The notes beneath the pieces are model-generated. The model did not search any database and was not told where the DNA came from. It saw nothing but the letters and a program-made list of their open reading frames with translations. A stretch of DNA of 64,000 nucleotides from Pirellulaceae bacterium (GTDB lineage Bacteria; Planctomycetota; Planctomycetia; Pirellulales; Pirellulaceae), in the NCBI GenBank assembly GCA_028280445.1, contig JANQLU010000093.1, positions 1 through 64,000 on the forward strand, read 5' to 3'. Positions 56,468-63,936 of this stretch are shown piece by piece. Each line of letters starts with the position of its first letter. The stretch's first letter is position 1. The position numbers and the translations under genes are program-made.

Positions 56468-56832
56468 GTACGACTCGGCAGCTTGAATTGACTTGGAACC
56501 CCGAAACCGCGACGGAAGATCGCGAAATCGGACAACGCAAGGCCGCGGATCGAAACCGCGAAACGCTCGAACTTGCACGTCAGGTTGCCTTTGAATTGGC
56601 ACAACAGAACGGCGAAGTCAACGCCGACGATGTCGTTTGGCAGCTCGTTAAGCACCACGGCATGGATGTTCATTGTTTGGGCAACGCGGCCGGCTCGTTA
56701 TTCAGCAAAAAATCAGTCTGGGAATGGACCGGCAAGTTTCATCGTTCAAAACGCACTCACGCACGAGGCAACATGCTGCGAATTTGGAGGTTGAAACGAA
56801 AAACGCAAAACCAACATGAAAGGCAGAGTTAA
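56464..56832 (+). CDS. Element protein with winged-helix-like pattern
   Basis: A protein of 122 residues starting at GTG 56464, whose last two bases and the next A form the stop of the preceding gene (GTGA). It has a charged N-terminal helix region (RKAADRNRETLELARQVAFE) followed by DDVVWQLVKHHGMDVHCLGN and AAGSLFSKKSVWEWTGKFHR, ending in a basic LRIWRLKRK. The order of helices and the short strands recall small winged-helix proteins of mobile elements, but I cannot name a family. The stop overlaps the next start by one base (TAATG). Confidence 0.55.
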   Translation: MSTTRQLELTWNPETATEDREIGQRKAADRNRETLELARQVAFELAQQNGEVNADDVVWQLVKHHGMDVHCLGNAAGSLFSKKSVWEWTGKFHRSKRTHARGNMLRIWRLKRKTQNQHERQS

Positions 56833-57089
56833 TGAGCGGACACCAACAGTTCATTTGTTTTCGATGCGATTGCGGTGACTTTCTCTGCAAATGCGATCAA
56901 GGACCAACGGCGGTCAAACTCACACGTCAAAAACCGATCGAAGCCGCTGAACAATACCACCGGCTCACATTTTCGTTCCACCGATCGCTCAGTCCTATTG
57001 CTGTTGTCGTACAGGACAAACACGGAAACCGAGCCACCTACGCTGTGGACAACAAAGGTGCATTTCTAACGTGGGCGAATCAAAAATGA
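56832..57089 (+). CDS. Small Cys-rich protein
   Basis: An 85-residue protein beginning MSGHQQFICFRCDCGDFLCK, with five or six Cys in the first 22 residues (CFRCDCGDFLCKC), a compact zinc-ribbon-like head. The remainder is polar with a strand pattern (SPIAVVVQDKHGNRATYAV). Its ATG overlaps the previous stop by one base, so it is cotranslated with the two genes before it. Function unknown; single-stranded DNA or protein binding would be typical for such a fold. Confidence 0.6.
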   Translation: MSGHQQFICFRCDCGDFLCKCDQGPTAVKLTRQKPIEAAEQYHRLTFSFHRSLSPIAVVVQDKHGNRATYAVDNKGAFLTWANQK

Positions 57090-57140
57090 CAACTTCCATT
57101 GCAAATGTTGAGAGGACACGCACTTGCGTGACGATGAACC

Positions 57141-58337
57141 ATGAGTGCGGTAAATCTCAAAGTGGTGCATTACGACGATCACGTGAATCAGGCCATTCCA
57201 GAATCCGATCCCAATGGCTGGGAGCTTCAACAAGCGTTCGACGACTTGATCGAGCCGTACCTGCGGGAGGAACTTGGCCGCAAGCCGTCGACCATAGGCG
57301 ACTACCGAACTCACCTGCGAAAGTGGGAAGAATACTGGCACATGCGGCATCGACTGGACGGGATGCCCTATCCCGTCATGTCCTCGGTAACCGTTTCGGA
57401 CCTCCGCGATTTTCGCAAATACCTTGCCACCGGCACAGAGCATGGTCTCAATCTCAGCAACCGCACCGTCAACAAACACGTCACGTCCATCCAAACAATT
57501 CTGCGGATCGCGTTCGACGAATTCGAGATCGATACCAATTTGCCAAAACTTCGACCGCTCCCGGAAGTCAAAGCCGCTCAGCGAGTTTACCTCCGATTTC
57601 ATTTGCCCGACGAAGTCGAAGCGTTGGAGAGTTGCATTCGAAGCGATCAGCCAATCGCCGAGCTGCAGCAATGCGACGAACTTGGGCGACTTTACAAAGC
57701 CGCAGCATGCGCCGACTGGCCAAGGAATGTCGAAGCCGGTCCCGTCTGGCAATGGCGAACCGCGATCGTGATCTGGCTGTTGTATGGATTGCGAACGCAG
57801 GAGGCGGTTTCGTATCGAGCCGACGATGTTCCGCCGCTCACATGGCGAAACATTGTGCTTTCCAAAACGCCTCCGGATGGAGGACATGCCCGCAACGACC
57901 TCGGCTGGCTTTCCTACGTTCCCGAAAAACAGAAACGACTCAAACCCGAGCCGCTGAACTTGCCGTTGAACATGGCTGCCCGAGCGCATCTCGATTTGAT
58001 TCGCAGTACCGAAGCCAAGCCAACCGATCGCGTGTTTCCTTGGCCGCACGATTCGAATCGTTTTTACGATACTTGGCGACGCATTCTTTCGGCTGCCGGA
58101 CTGAATCCCGAGTATCAAATCAAGAATCTGCGCAAAACTTGCTCGACTTGGTTGAACTTTCACGAACGTGGAATCGGCGACATCGTTACCGGCCATACGT
58201 CGCGTTCGGTGGGCGATGCTCACTACACCAATTACGAGAATCAACTTGTCCAATTCTTTGCATCGGATCCTCCGACGCCTCATGCGTGGCTGGCCGTATT
58301 CGATTTGCAGCCAACACGTCAGCGACGTTTGTTCTGA
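57141..58337 (+). CDS. Tyrosine recombinase (integrase)
   Basis: A 398-residue tyrosine recombinase. It has an N-terminal SAM-like core-binding region (about residues 25-150, RKPSTIGDYRTHLRKWEEYW and NRTVNKHVTSIQTILRIAFD). The catalytic domain contains Arg218 in YGLRTQEA, Arg331 in IKNLRKTCSTWLN, His352 in TGHTSRS and the nucleophile Tyr362 in HYTNY. In the HxxR motif the His is replaced by Lys328 (KNLR), a known variation. It probably catalyses integration and excision at the tRNA-Leu. It is not at the element edge but 2.2 kb inside. Long open frames overlap it on other frames and are treated as spurious. Confidence 0.9.
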   Translation: MSAVNLKVVHYDDHVNQAIPESDPNGWELQQAFDDLIEPYLREELGRKPSTIGDYRTHLRKWEEYWHMRHRLDGMPYPVMSSVTVSDLRDFRKYLATGTEHGLNLSNRTVNKHVTSIQTILRIAFDEFEIDTNLPKLRPLPEVKAAQRVYLRFHLPDEVEALESCIRSDQPIAELQQCDELGRLYKAAACADWPRNVEAGPVWQWRTAIVIWLLYGLRTQEAVSYRADDVPPLTWRNIVLSKTPPDGGHARNDLGWLSYVPEKQKRLKPEPLNLPLNMAARAHLDLIRSTEAKPTDRVFPWPHDSNRFYDTWRRILSAAGLNPEYQIKNLRKTCSTWLNFHERGIGDIVTGHTSRSVGDAHYTNYENQLVQFFASDPPTPHAWLAVFDLQPTRQRRLF

Positions 58338-58571
58338 ATCTGGATTACTTCGATGCCGGCGTCAGTTCCGTAGACGACCGGTTTGCAAATGCACGTTGTA
58401 GCGCGTGCGACGCTCGCTCGATGGTTCGATGGCGATGCGGGTTGCAAAGGTACGAGCGACCCGTCCGCAGTTTCTTAATTGTTTTTGCGGTCGAGTCACG
58501 CGGTTCGATTCCCATGCGGCGAGCGATTTTTCTCTGTTTCCCAAGAATTCTTTTTTCGAGGAGTTTGTTCA
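58338..58571. other. Gap downstream of the integrase
   Basis: No gene is supported here. The stretch contains GGTTCGATTCCCATGCGG near 58500, which looks like a T-loop but does not fold into a tRNA T-arm (the flanks do not pair). A minus-strand frame continues across the region from 58812 without start signals and is not called. A promoter for the next small gene is likely near its end. Confidence 0.35.
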
Positions 58572-58793
58572 ATGACCCACGATATGCAGCACTTTGTTCG
58601 CCTTGCTCGTCAAGGTAAGTCAAGCGGCGCGTCACCCGGTGAAAAACTGGCACGCGAGATAGCAGTAAAACTCCTTGATGGACCATGCCTCGACGATGTG
58701 GCGATTCATGGCATTGCTGATTTTGCGTTAGCTGTGAAACGGAACCCATTTCAAATGGCAGAAGAGATCGGGCACGAGGTAGATGGCGAATGA
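58572..58793 (+). CDS. Small unrecognised element protein
   Basis: A protein of 73 residues from the ATG at 58572, with a GAGGAG-like stretch about ten bases upstream. The sequence (MTHDMQHFVRLARQGKSSGA, then helical AREIAVKLLDG and FALAVKRNPFQMAEEIG) is soluble and amphipathic. The last four bases overlap the next start (ATGA), so the two are translationally coupled. No family is recognised. Confidence 0.6.
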   Translation: MTHDMQHFVRLARQGKSSGASPGEKLAREIAVKLLDGPCLDDVAIHGIADFALAVKRNPFQMAEEIGHEVDGE

Positions 58794-59248
58794 ACACGGA
58801 AATCGAAACCACCGATTACTATCAGCCGTGCCCGATCTGCAAACAGACCGGCAAACTTCCGGTCGATGAGGAGCATCCCTGCGTTTGCAAAAGTATTCGT
58901 GTGATGAAAGTCGGCTTGACTGAAAACCAAGTCAGGCGAATGAGGCAGATCCCAGCGATCGTTGGCGAGGTTCTGGCCGACTTCATTCCGAAACCACGCG
59001 TTGCCGGCTATCTCGAGAACGGCGGACCGCCAGCAGTGCGCGAGGATCTGGAAACCGCAATTCAGGTCCTGCAACGTTCGAGTTCGGCGCATGACGTTCC
59101 GGCGATTGTTGTTCGCAATGAAGACGGACGCCTGATTCTTTCCGGATACGAATGGGAATCGGACCCGCCGTTTTGCATTCACGGGATCAAGCTTCGATGG
59201 GAGTGCGATTGGTGTAACGAGGGCTTGGAACGGAGCCCCGGACAGTGA
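58790..59248 (+). CDS. Small protein with two Cys clusters
   Basis: A 152-residue protein whose ATG overlaps the preceding stop. Near the N-terminus lies CPICKQTGKLPVDEEHPCVC, a four-Cys cluster of the DnaJ-type zinc-finger spacing. A second Cys set lies at the C-terminus (FCIHGIKLRWECDWCNEG). Between them is a helical region with charged residues. Zinc binding is likely. It belongs to a run of small cysteine-rich genes in this element (55931-59248). No family name is known to me. Confidence 0.65.
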   Translation: MNTEIETTDYYQPCPICKQTGKLPVDEEHPCVCKSIRVMKVGLTENQVRRMRQIPAIVGEVLADFIPKPRVAGYLENGGPPAVREDLETAIQVLQRSSSAHDVPAIVVRNEDGRLILSGYEWESDPPFCIHGIKLRWECDWCNEGLERSPGQ

Positions 59249-59427
59249 TGCGGCTTAAAGACCTCCGGCCATGGTGCGAAGTTGAACTCTACCTCATCGG
59301 CGGCGTTGTCGTGCGAGCCATCTTTCACAGCCGACCGAAGCGACGCGGCGCGGTCCTGCTATTTCAAAGCAATTGGCTTTCAATTCCAACCGACGCGATC
59401 GATCTGCAAAGGAGTCGAATTTTATGA
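59248..59427 (+). CDS. Small beta-rich protein
   Basis: A protein of 59 residues from the ATG at 59248, which overlaps the upstream stop (TGATG). It reads as a small beta barrel: CEVELYLIGGVVVRAIFHSR, then RRGAVLLFQSNWLSIPTD. Such tiny barrels occur in Sm-like or SH3-like nucleic-acid-binding proteins, but this is only a shape guess. Its stop overlaps the next start by ATGA. Confidence 0.5.
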   Translation: MRLKDLRPWCEVELYLIGGVVVRAIFHSRPKRRGAVLLFQSNWLSIPTDAIDLQRSRIL

Positions 59428-59612
59428 GCGTTCCAATTCAAGCCAATTTCAAAGAAAGCGATGCGATGTTCCTCGTTGAAGATTGGTTTTCATTCACCGA
59501 CGAACACTCGAACACGCAGTACGTTGCCTCGGTTGAACCTGAAACTGCACCGCAATCGCTTCGGGAGCTCGCCGATAAATTGCAAAAACGTGAAACCGTG
59601 GAGCGTGAATGA
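59424..59612 (+). CDS. Small unrecognised element protein
   Basis: A protein of 62 residues from the ATG at 59424 (overlap ATGA). It starts MSVPIQANFKESDAMFLVED and ends in a helix QSLRELADKLQKRETVERE. It is acidic, soluble and of unknown role. It closes the run of coupled small genes before the structured csrA leader. Confidence 0.55.
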   Translation: MSVPIQANFKESDAMFLVEDWFSFTDEHSNTQYVASVEPETAPQSLRELADKLQKRETVERE

Positions 59613-59662
59613 TGAGCGTTTCCTGGGAAATCGTCGCTTCCAAAAACAAGGCGTTTTATGCG

Positions 59663-59841
59663 AAAGGTCTCAAAACACGTATTTTGGGACCTTTTCAAAA
59701 CCGGTCGATTCTCGCCGCCATTTTCTATCCCGCGGATGACCGTCAACCCGCGCACCTGCGATCCCAGACCGCCGACTGCCCTCGGCGTTTGCAGGTGCGC
59801 TGGGTTGACTTTCATCCCACTTTTTTTGGAGGAGATTCTCC
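59663..59841 (+). promoter_or_regulatory. Structured leader of csrA with two large inverted repeats
   Basis: Hairpin 1: AAAGGTCTCAAAA (59663-59675) pairs with TTTTGGGACCTTT (59682-59694), 13 bp with one G-U and a 6-base loop, followed by a T. Hairpin 2: GTCAACCCGCGCACCTGC (59742-59759) pairs with GCAGGTGCGCTGGGTTGAC (59791-59809), 18 bp with one bulged base. Its 31-base loop contains a further stem (CGCCGA at 59770, TCGGCG at 59782). The ribosome binding site GGAGGAG (59828-59834) follows, and GGAGA/TCTCC at 59831-59841 can pair around it. Repeated GGA motifs fit CsrA autorepression. A frame crossing this region is judged spurious. Confidence 0.65.
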
Positions 59842-60054
59842 ATGTTGGTACTTTCGCGAAAGCCAGATGACACGATCGCAATCGGCGACGACATCACGAT
59901 CACACTTTTGCAAGTTAAGGGCGATACCGTTCGCCTGGGAATAGATGCACCCGAAGACGTCAAAATTCTGCGCGGTGAGTTGATACGTTCAGTCAGCGAA
60001 GGTTCCGCCGTCACTGTCACAGTTCCAACAACTCCTGCAGTATTGGATGCGTGA
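59842..60054 (+). CDS. csrA: CsrA-family RNA-binding translational regulator
   Basis: A 70-residue protein with a complete CsrA sequence pattern: MLVLSRKPDDTIAIGDDITI, VKGDTVRLGIDAPEDVKILR, then GELIRSV. Leu4 and Arg6 and the critical Arg44 used for RNA binding are present. CsrA dimers bind GGA motifs in mRNA leaders and control translation. A GGAGGAG site precedes the ATG. Being on a mobile element, it may control element genes or alter host metabolism. Its stop overlaps the next start (TGATG). Confidence 0.9.
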   Translation: MLVLSRKPDDTIAIGDDITITLLQVKGDTVRLGIDAPEDVKILRGELIRSVSEGSAVTVTVPTTPAVLDA

Positions 60055-60506
60055 TGGCAACGACCGCATCCAAGCTCATCACCCACGGCGATCTCGCGCG
60101 ATTGCGTGAGATCGCATCCGAGGCCCACGAGCTTCGCAAGCAACAGAACGTCCTGATCGACGAAGTTGCTCGAATCATTGGCGACGAAACTGAACATCAG
60201 GACGACGCCTGCGAGTTGGTTTGCCTGTTCGTTGACGACGAACACGTTGAACAGTTGGCCGACGAGCTCGTTGACCGCCTTGGATTCAAGGTCCTCCGCG
60301 GATCCCAAATTCAAGGCAACTCTCAGCACGACGATGGCGCGTACGCCTGCTGTTCGTTTTGCAACCGCTACTCCGACGATCCAAGGGCCCTCGCACATGA
60401 AATTTATTGCGATTGCGGGATAGCCAATGGCTGGTCGGGTTCATTCGCACAACCGACCGATGAGAGTCGTTGGTCGGAATCTTCTGAAATCGTTACTCCC
60501 AAATGA
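60054..60506 (+). CDS. Element protein with C-terminal Cys cluster
   Basis: A protein of 150 residues whose ATG at 60054 overlaps the csrA stop. The N-terminal half is a coiled-coil-like helix (DLARLREIASEAHELRKQQN, VLIDEVARIIGDETEHQD). The C-terminal third carries Cys pairs (YACCSFCNRYS and YCDCGIANGWSG) that could bind zinc. It overlaps a possible start of the ParB-like gene by ATGA. No family is recognised. Cotranslation with csrA suggests a linked role. Confidence 0.6.
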   Translation: MATTASKLITHGDLARLREIASEAHELRKQQNVLIDEVARIIGDETEHQDDACELVCLFVDDEHVEQLADELVDRLGFKVLRGSQIQGNSQHDDGAYACCSFCNRYSDDPRALAHEIYCDCGIANGWSGSFAQPTDESRWSESSEIVTPK

Positions 60507-60517
60507 AAGGTCACGCT

Positions 60518-62257
60518 ATGACATCCACCGTGAATAGCAAAACAACAAAGAAAAAAGCCACGAAGGCCACAAAAAAGCCGTCTACCAACGGCAAAACCAC
60601 CAAGGCATCGACAACCAAAAAGAAAGCGACGACGCGTTCTAAGGCGACGTCGGCCAACGGAAAGGCCAATAGAACGGCCAACAACTTGAAAGCGGCGACC
60701 GAGCCGCTCATGCGTTCCGATCGGCTTGCCTTAGAAGTGCCTCTGGACCGTTGCCATCCGGATCCTCGCAACCGGAAGGTCACGACGGCCGACATCACCG
60801 AACGGGCCGAATCGATCAAAGAGGAGGGATTGCTTCAACCCATCCTGGTTCGGCCCGACGCCGACTTGCCTGATGGACATTATCGCATCGTATTTGGCGA
60901 GACGCGTTGGTTGGCCTGCAAGAAACTCAAACGGCCAACGATCGACGCTGAGATCAAGGAAATGACCGCGGCTGAAGCGCTCAAGAAAATGACCGCGGAA
61001 AACGCCGAGCGTAAGGATCTCAACGACATTCAGAAAGCCGAAAAGATCGTGATGCTCTGCAAACCGGAAACCGAAGGCGGTGCCGGAATGACCCGCGCGG
61101 ACGCAGCCGGCCTCGTTGGCCTTGGATCGGGAGGTGCGGCTTCCAACCTGGTGCGGTTGTTGGAATTACCGAAGCCAATCCAAACGTTGATCGCCGCTGG
61201 TGAAATCCCGCAAACCCACGCTCGTGAACTTTTGAAGGTCGATGCGGAGTTCTGGAAACTCAAGGCCGTCGACAAAAAGTCAAAGGGTTCCGCCGGAAAA
61301 AGTGCAATCGAATTTTTCAAAGAGGTGGTCGCCGACTTCCAAACACACGGTACGCCGCCGCGCGACGAGTTCGTAAACGAGGCTATAAACGATTCTTTGT
61401 TTCAGGATATCGACCGCGCGACGTTCAAACCGACCGAGGCCCAACGCAAGGAACTCAAGATCATCAAGGTTCCAAACTGGCGCGGTGAGCTGGAGGAAGT
61501 TGCGACGAACCTGAAACTGTTCTGGGAACTTGAAAACGCCGCGCGAGAGAAACGCGAAGGCAGGAACGCGTCCAACCGCGGCAAGGCTTCCAAGAAAGAC
61601 GAAACCGCCGATGGCAAGCCGCTCACCGCCGCGGAGAAAAAGGCGATCGAAAACGAACGTCGCAAACGATACAAGGCCCAGGTCGACAAATGGATTCAAC
61701 GTTTCAAGCGTTACTCGTTGGCCTTCGAGTTTACCGATTGGGATGATCCACGCGTCGTTCGCCTCGTTTGTTGGGCGTCGAACTGGTATAGCGGCGGCAA
61801 ATTTTGCGCGTTGTTCAAACGCGTCCTCAAAGAGCTGCGAATGAAGATCCCGAGCGGAAACCAATGGGAGGGCAGTTGGCTTTACAAGTTGCTCGCCGTT
61901 GGCACGAACGCCAAGGATCCGAATCACTGCGTTTTGGCATGCGTTGCCAGTGAGTTGTTTTGGCCCGAGGACATCGAGACCAATTGGGAAGAGATCCCGC
62001 CGGCGATCGTGAATTCGCTCGGCAAAGAATACAAGATCAACGCGGCACAGATGTGGGCCACGCTCGTTGAAGACCGCGACGATCAACCGTCCAGAAAATT
62101 GCTTGAGTCGTTTTTCAAAATTCACAGCGCCGATCAGCTTGACGAGATTCTGAAAGACAACGGAGTCACTTTGGCCTCCGGAGGGACAAAGGGAGCTCGA
62201 GTAAACAAGTTGATGGCCATGGAAAAGATCAAGCTGCCGAAAATCGTCAAATTTTGA
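60518..62257 (+). CDS. ParB-like protein with lysine-rich N-terminal tail
   Basis: A protein of 579 residues from the ATG at 60518, preceded by GAAAGG eight bases upstream; an ATG at 60503 overlaps the previous stop. Residues 5-55 are Lys/Thr/Ser-rich with KKATKATKKPSTNGKTTK, like a histone H1 or disordered DNA-binding tail. A ParB N-terminal (CTPase-fold) domain follows at about 68-165 with LDRCHPDPRNRKV, SIKEEGLLQPILVRPD and the FGETRWLACK box (usual GERRxxA; here ETR). A helix-turn-helix-like region comes next (ADAAGLVGLGSGGAASNLVR). The C-terminal half is unrecognised. It could act in partition or as a regulator; no parA is seen in the window. Confidence 0.75.
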   Translation: MTSTVNSKTTKKKATKATKKPSTNGKTTKASTTKKKATTRSKATSANGKANRTANNLKAATEPLMRSDRLALEVPLDRCHPDPRNRKVTTADITERAESIKEEGLLQPILVRPDADLPDGHYRIVFGETRWLACKKLKRPTIDAEIKEMTAAEALKKMTAENAERKDLNDIQKAEKIVMLCKPETEGGAGMTRADAAGLVGLGSGGAASNLVRLLELPKPIQTLIAAGEIPQTHARELLKVDAEFWKLKAVDKKSKGSAGKSAIEFFKEVVADFQTHGTPPRDEFVNEAINDSLFQDIDRATFKPTEAQRKELKIIKVPNWRGELEEVATNLKLFWELENAAREKREGRNASNRGKASKKDETADGKPLTAAEKKAIENERRKRYKAQVDKWIQRFKRYSLAFEFTDWDDPRVVRLVCWASNWYSGGKFCALFKRVLKELRMKIPSGNQWEGSWLYKLLAVGTNAKDPNHCVLACVASELFWPEDIETNWEEIPPAIVNSLGKEYKINAAQMWATLVEDRDDQPSRKLLESFFKIHSADQLDEILKDNGVTLASGGTKGARVNKLMAMEKIKLPKIVKF

Positions 62258-62268
62258 AAGGAGTTTTT

Positions 62269-63936
62269 GTGGATCGTAAATTTGTCAAGGTCGAGTCATT
62301 GGAAGACGCTCAGCGCGTTTGGGCGATTGCCCGCGCGCTGGGTGCCGGCGGCAATACACGGCCGACGGACTGCCCGACGAACTATGTTGAAGTCGGCCAC
62401 TTTTTTTTCCTGCACTTTCACTTCGCGCCTCCCGGAATTTTAAAGGCCGACGAGTTCATCGATTGGGCAATAGAAAAATTGCAGAGTGAAATCAATTGCG
62501 CGATCAATGATGTCGGCCGCAAGTTTGGGAACGATGAGGAATGGCGGTCGCTACTTCGGTCGGCGACGCGAGCCGGTATTGTCGACAAAACGACACGCGA
62601 ATGCGACGGCAAGTTTTACGTCTGGCACGGTACTGATCTTTTTTGGACCGACGACTACTTTGGCCAGGTTGTCAGTATTCAAGAAATGAAACGGCGACTC
62701 AATGCGCTTGACGAGTTCTGGTCGCTCGAAGGCAAGGTCTGCTCGCGTGGATTGGTTGAATTCGCAAGGGACGCTCTCCAAACGACAAAAACGACTTGGA
62801 GCGGAGCGATATGGACCGGCGGCAAATGCGTTGCTGTTGACAATCTCGATCGGGACGCGGCCCTGCGCAAATGCCCTGCAGTACTTCACGGTGGTGGCCA
62901 TTTCGTTCACGCATGGGCGATGCATTGCAATGTTGAATCGGTAGAAGCGGCCAATGCGCTTCGAGCCGCGGCCGAGGACGCAGGATTCCACTTGGACAAC
63001 GATCACGGTCCGATCGCCGTTGTGAACTTTTTCGATCGCACTTTGCATTTCACGAAGTGGCGAGGCAAGGAACTTGAACGCGGTGTCGACGGCTTTCGTG
63101 TCGTTTCGACAACAAGTTCATTCATGAGAAATGTTCTCGCCGCGTACGCGCCTCCCGGGCCTTCGGGAGTTCAGCTGGACGATGGAAATCTTGAAAAGGC
63201 TTGGACGAAACTGGATGGTTTGACCTATATGTCAATTTCGCCAGGCGAACAACTTTGGGTCCGCGAAAGCACGCCGACTGACGACAATTGGGTGGCAGAC
63301 AAATTCGCCGCGTCACAACGCGTGGAACCGCCGGAACTCTTCGATCCTCATTGCTTCGACGCTGCGGCTTACAGCTATTCATCGATCCGGCTGATCGGCA
63401 AGTCCCTTGACATTCCAGCGAGCATGTTGGCCGACGACAAACTCGACAAACTTGAAACAACAACGTCGGACGACGAGGGACGTCCGTTTGTTGATCTGAA
63501 TGAAATGTGTCCCTCAATCCCAACCATGGAGATTCAAATGCAAGCAAAGAAACCGAACCTGCTCCTGCGACTTGTTGGAAGTTGCCTGAAACTTGGCGAC
63601 CTCACGATCAGAGCCGTCGGCTTAGTTGCCGCGGTCGCGATCGTTTCACCTTTTATCGGCGAGCTCCACACTTCGTTGAACCCGCCTGAACAGCCGAGTG
63701 CGTATCACGCCGCAGACTTCAACACCAAAGGCGAAGTCACCTCAGTCGCGTTCAGTTGGGGCGGCGACGACTTCGTCATTCACCGGCTGATTAACACTTC
63801 CACAAACGGCAAAAACGAGGCGGTGTGGGTTGATCGCGACGGCAACGAGTTTGCCGACACTGAACGGAAGAAAACCGTGCTGCAGCGAATGATCAACGTT
63901 GCGAAGTTGAAAGCACAAAAACGATCGGACAGTTGA
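62269..63936 (+). CDS. Large unrecognised element protein with C-terminal membrane helix
   Basis: A protein of 555 residues starting at GTG 62269, supported by AAAGGAG (62257-62263) five bases upstream. The N-terminal region mixes helix and strand (FVKVESLEDAQRVWAIARAL). Repeated aromatic-rich stretches such as FYVWHGTDLFWTDDYFGQVV are of unknown fold. A single transmembrane helix lies near residues 450-470 (IRAVGLVAAVAIVSPFIG), followed by a polar domain. It follows the ParB-like gene by 11 bases and is the last complete gene of the window. No known family is recognised. Conserved-looking patches (HFVHAWAMHCN, TSSFMRNVLAAYAPPGPSG) do not match motifs I know. Confidence 0.6.
   Translation: MDRKFVKVESLEDAQRVWAIARALGAGGNTRPTDCPTNYVEVGHFFFLHFHFAPPGILKADEFIDWAIEKLQSEINCAINDVGRKFGNDEEWRSLLRSATRAGIVDKTTRECDGKFYVWHGTDLFWTDDYFGQVVSIQEMKRRLNALDEFWSLEGKVCSRGLVEFARDALQTTKTTWSGAIWTGGKCVAVDNLDRDAALRKCPAVLHGGGHFVHAWAMHCNVESVEAANALRAAAEDAGFHLDNDHGPIAVVNFFDRTLHFTKWRGKELERGVDGFRVVSTTSSFMRNVLAAYAPPGPSGVQLDDGNLEKAWTKLDGLTYMSISPGEQLWVRESTPTDDNWVADKFAASQRVEPPELFDPHCFDAAAYSYSSIRLIGKSLDIPASMLADDKLDKLETTTSDDEGRPFVDLNEMCPSIPTMEIQMQAKKPNLLLRLVGSCLKLGDLTIRAVGLVAAVAIVSPFIGELHTSLNPPEQPSAYHAADFNTKGEVTSVAFSWGGDDFVIHRLINTSTNGKNEAVWVDRDGNEFADTERKKTVLQRMINVAKLKAQKRSDS

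Noticed and set aside
58490-58520. GGTTCGATTCCC stretch resembling a tRNA T-loop
   Set aside because: The flanking bases do not pair as a T-stem and no D-arm or anticodon arm is nearby.
57066-58618. Long open frames on both strands overlapping the integrase (about 405 residues minus, 515 plus)
   Set aside because: They share DNA with a clear tyrosine recombinase, have low-complexity Arg/Ser-rich content and no start signals. They are overlap artefacts of GC-biased codon use.
58345-58812. Minus-strand frame of about 155 residues
   Set aside because: It overlaps two coupled plus-strand genes, and its only ordered stretch could be chance.
59609-59944. Plus-strand frame of about 111 residues over the csrA leader
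   Set aside because: It runs through two large inverted repeats and 103 bases into csrA in another frame, and its composition is not protein-like.
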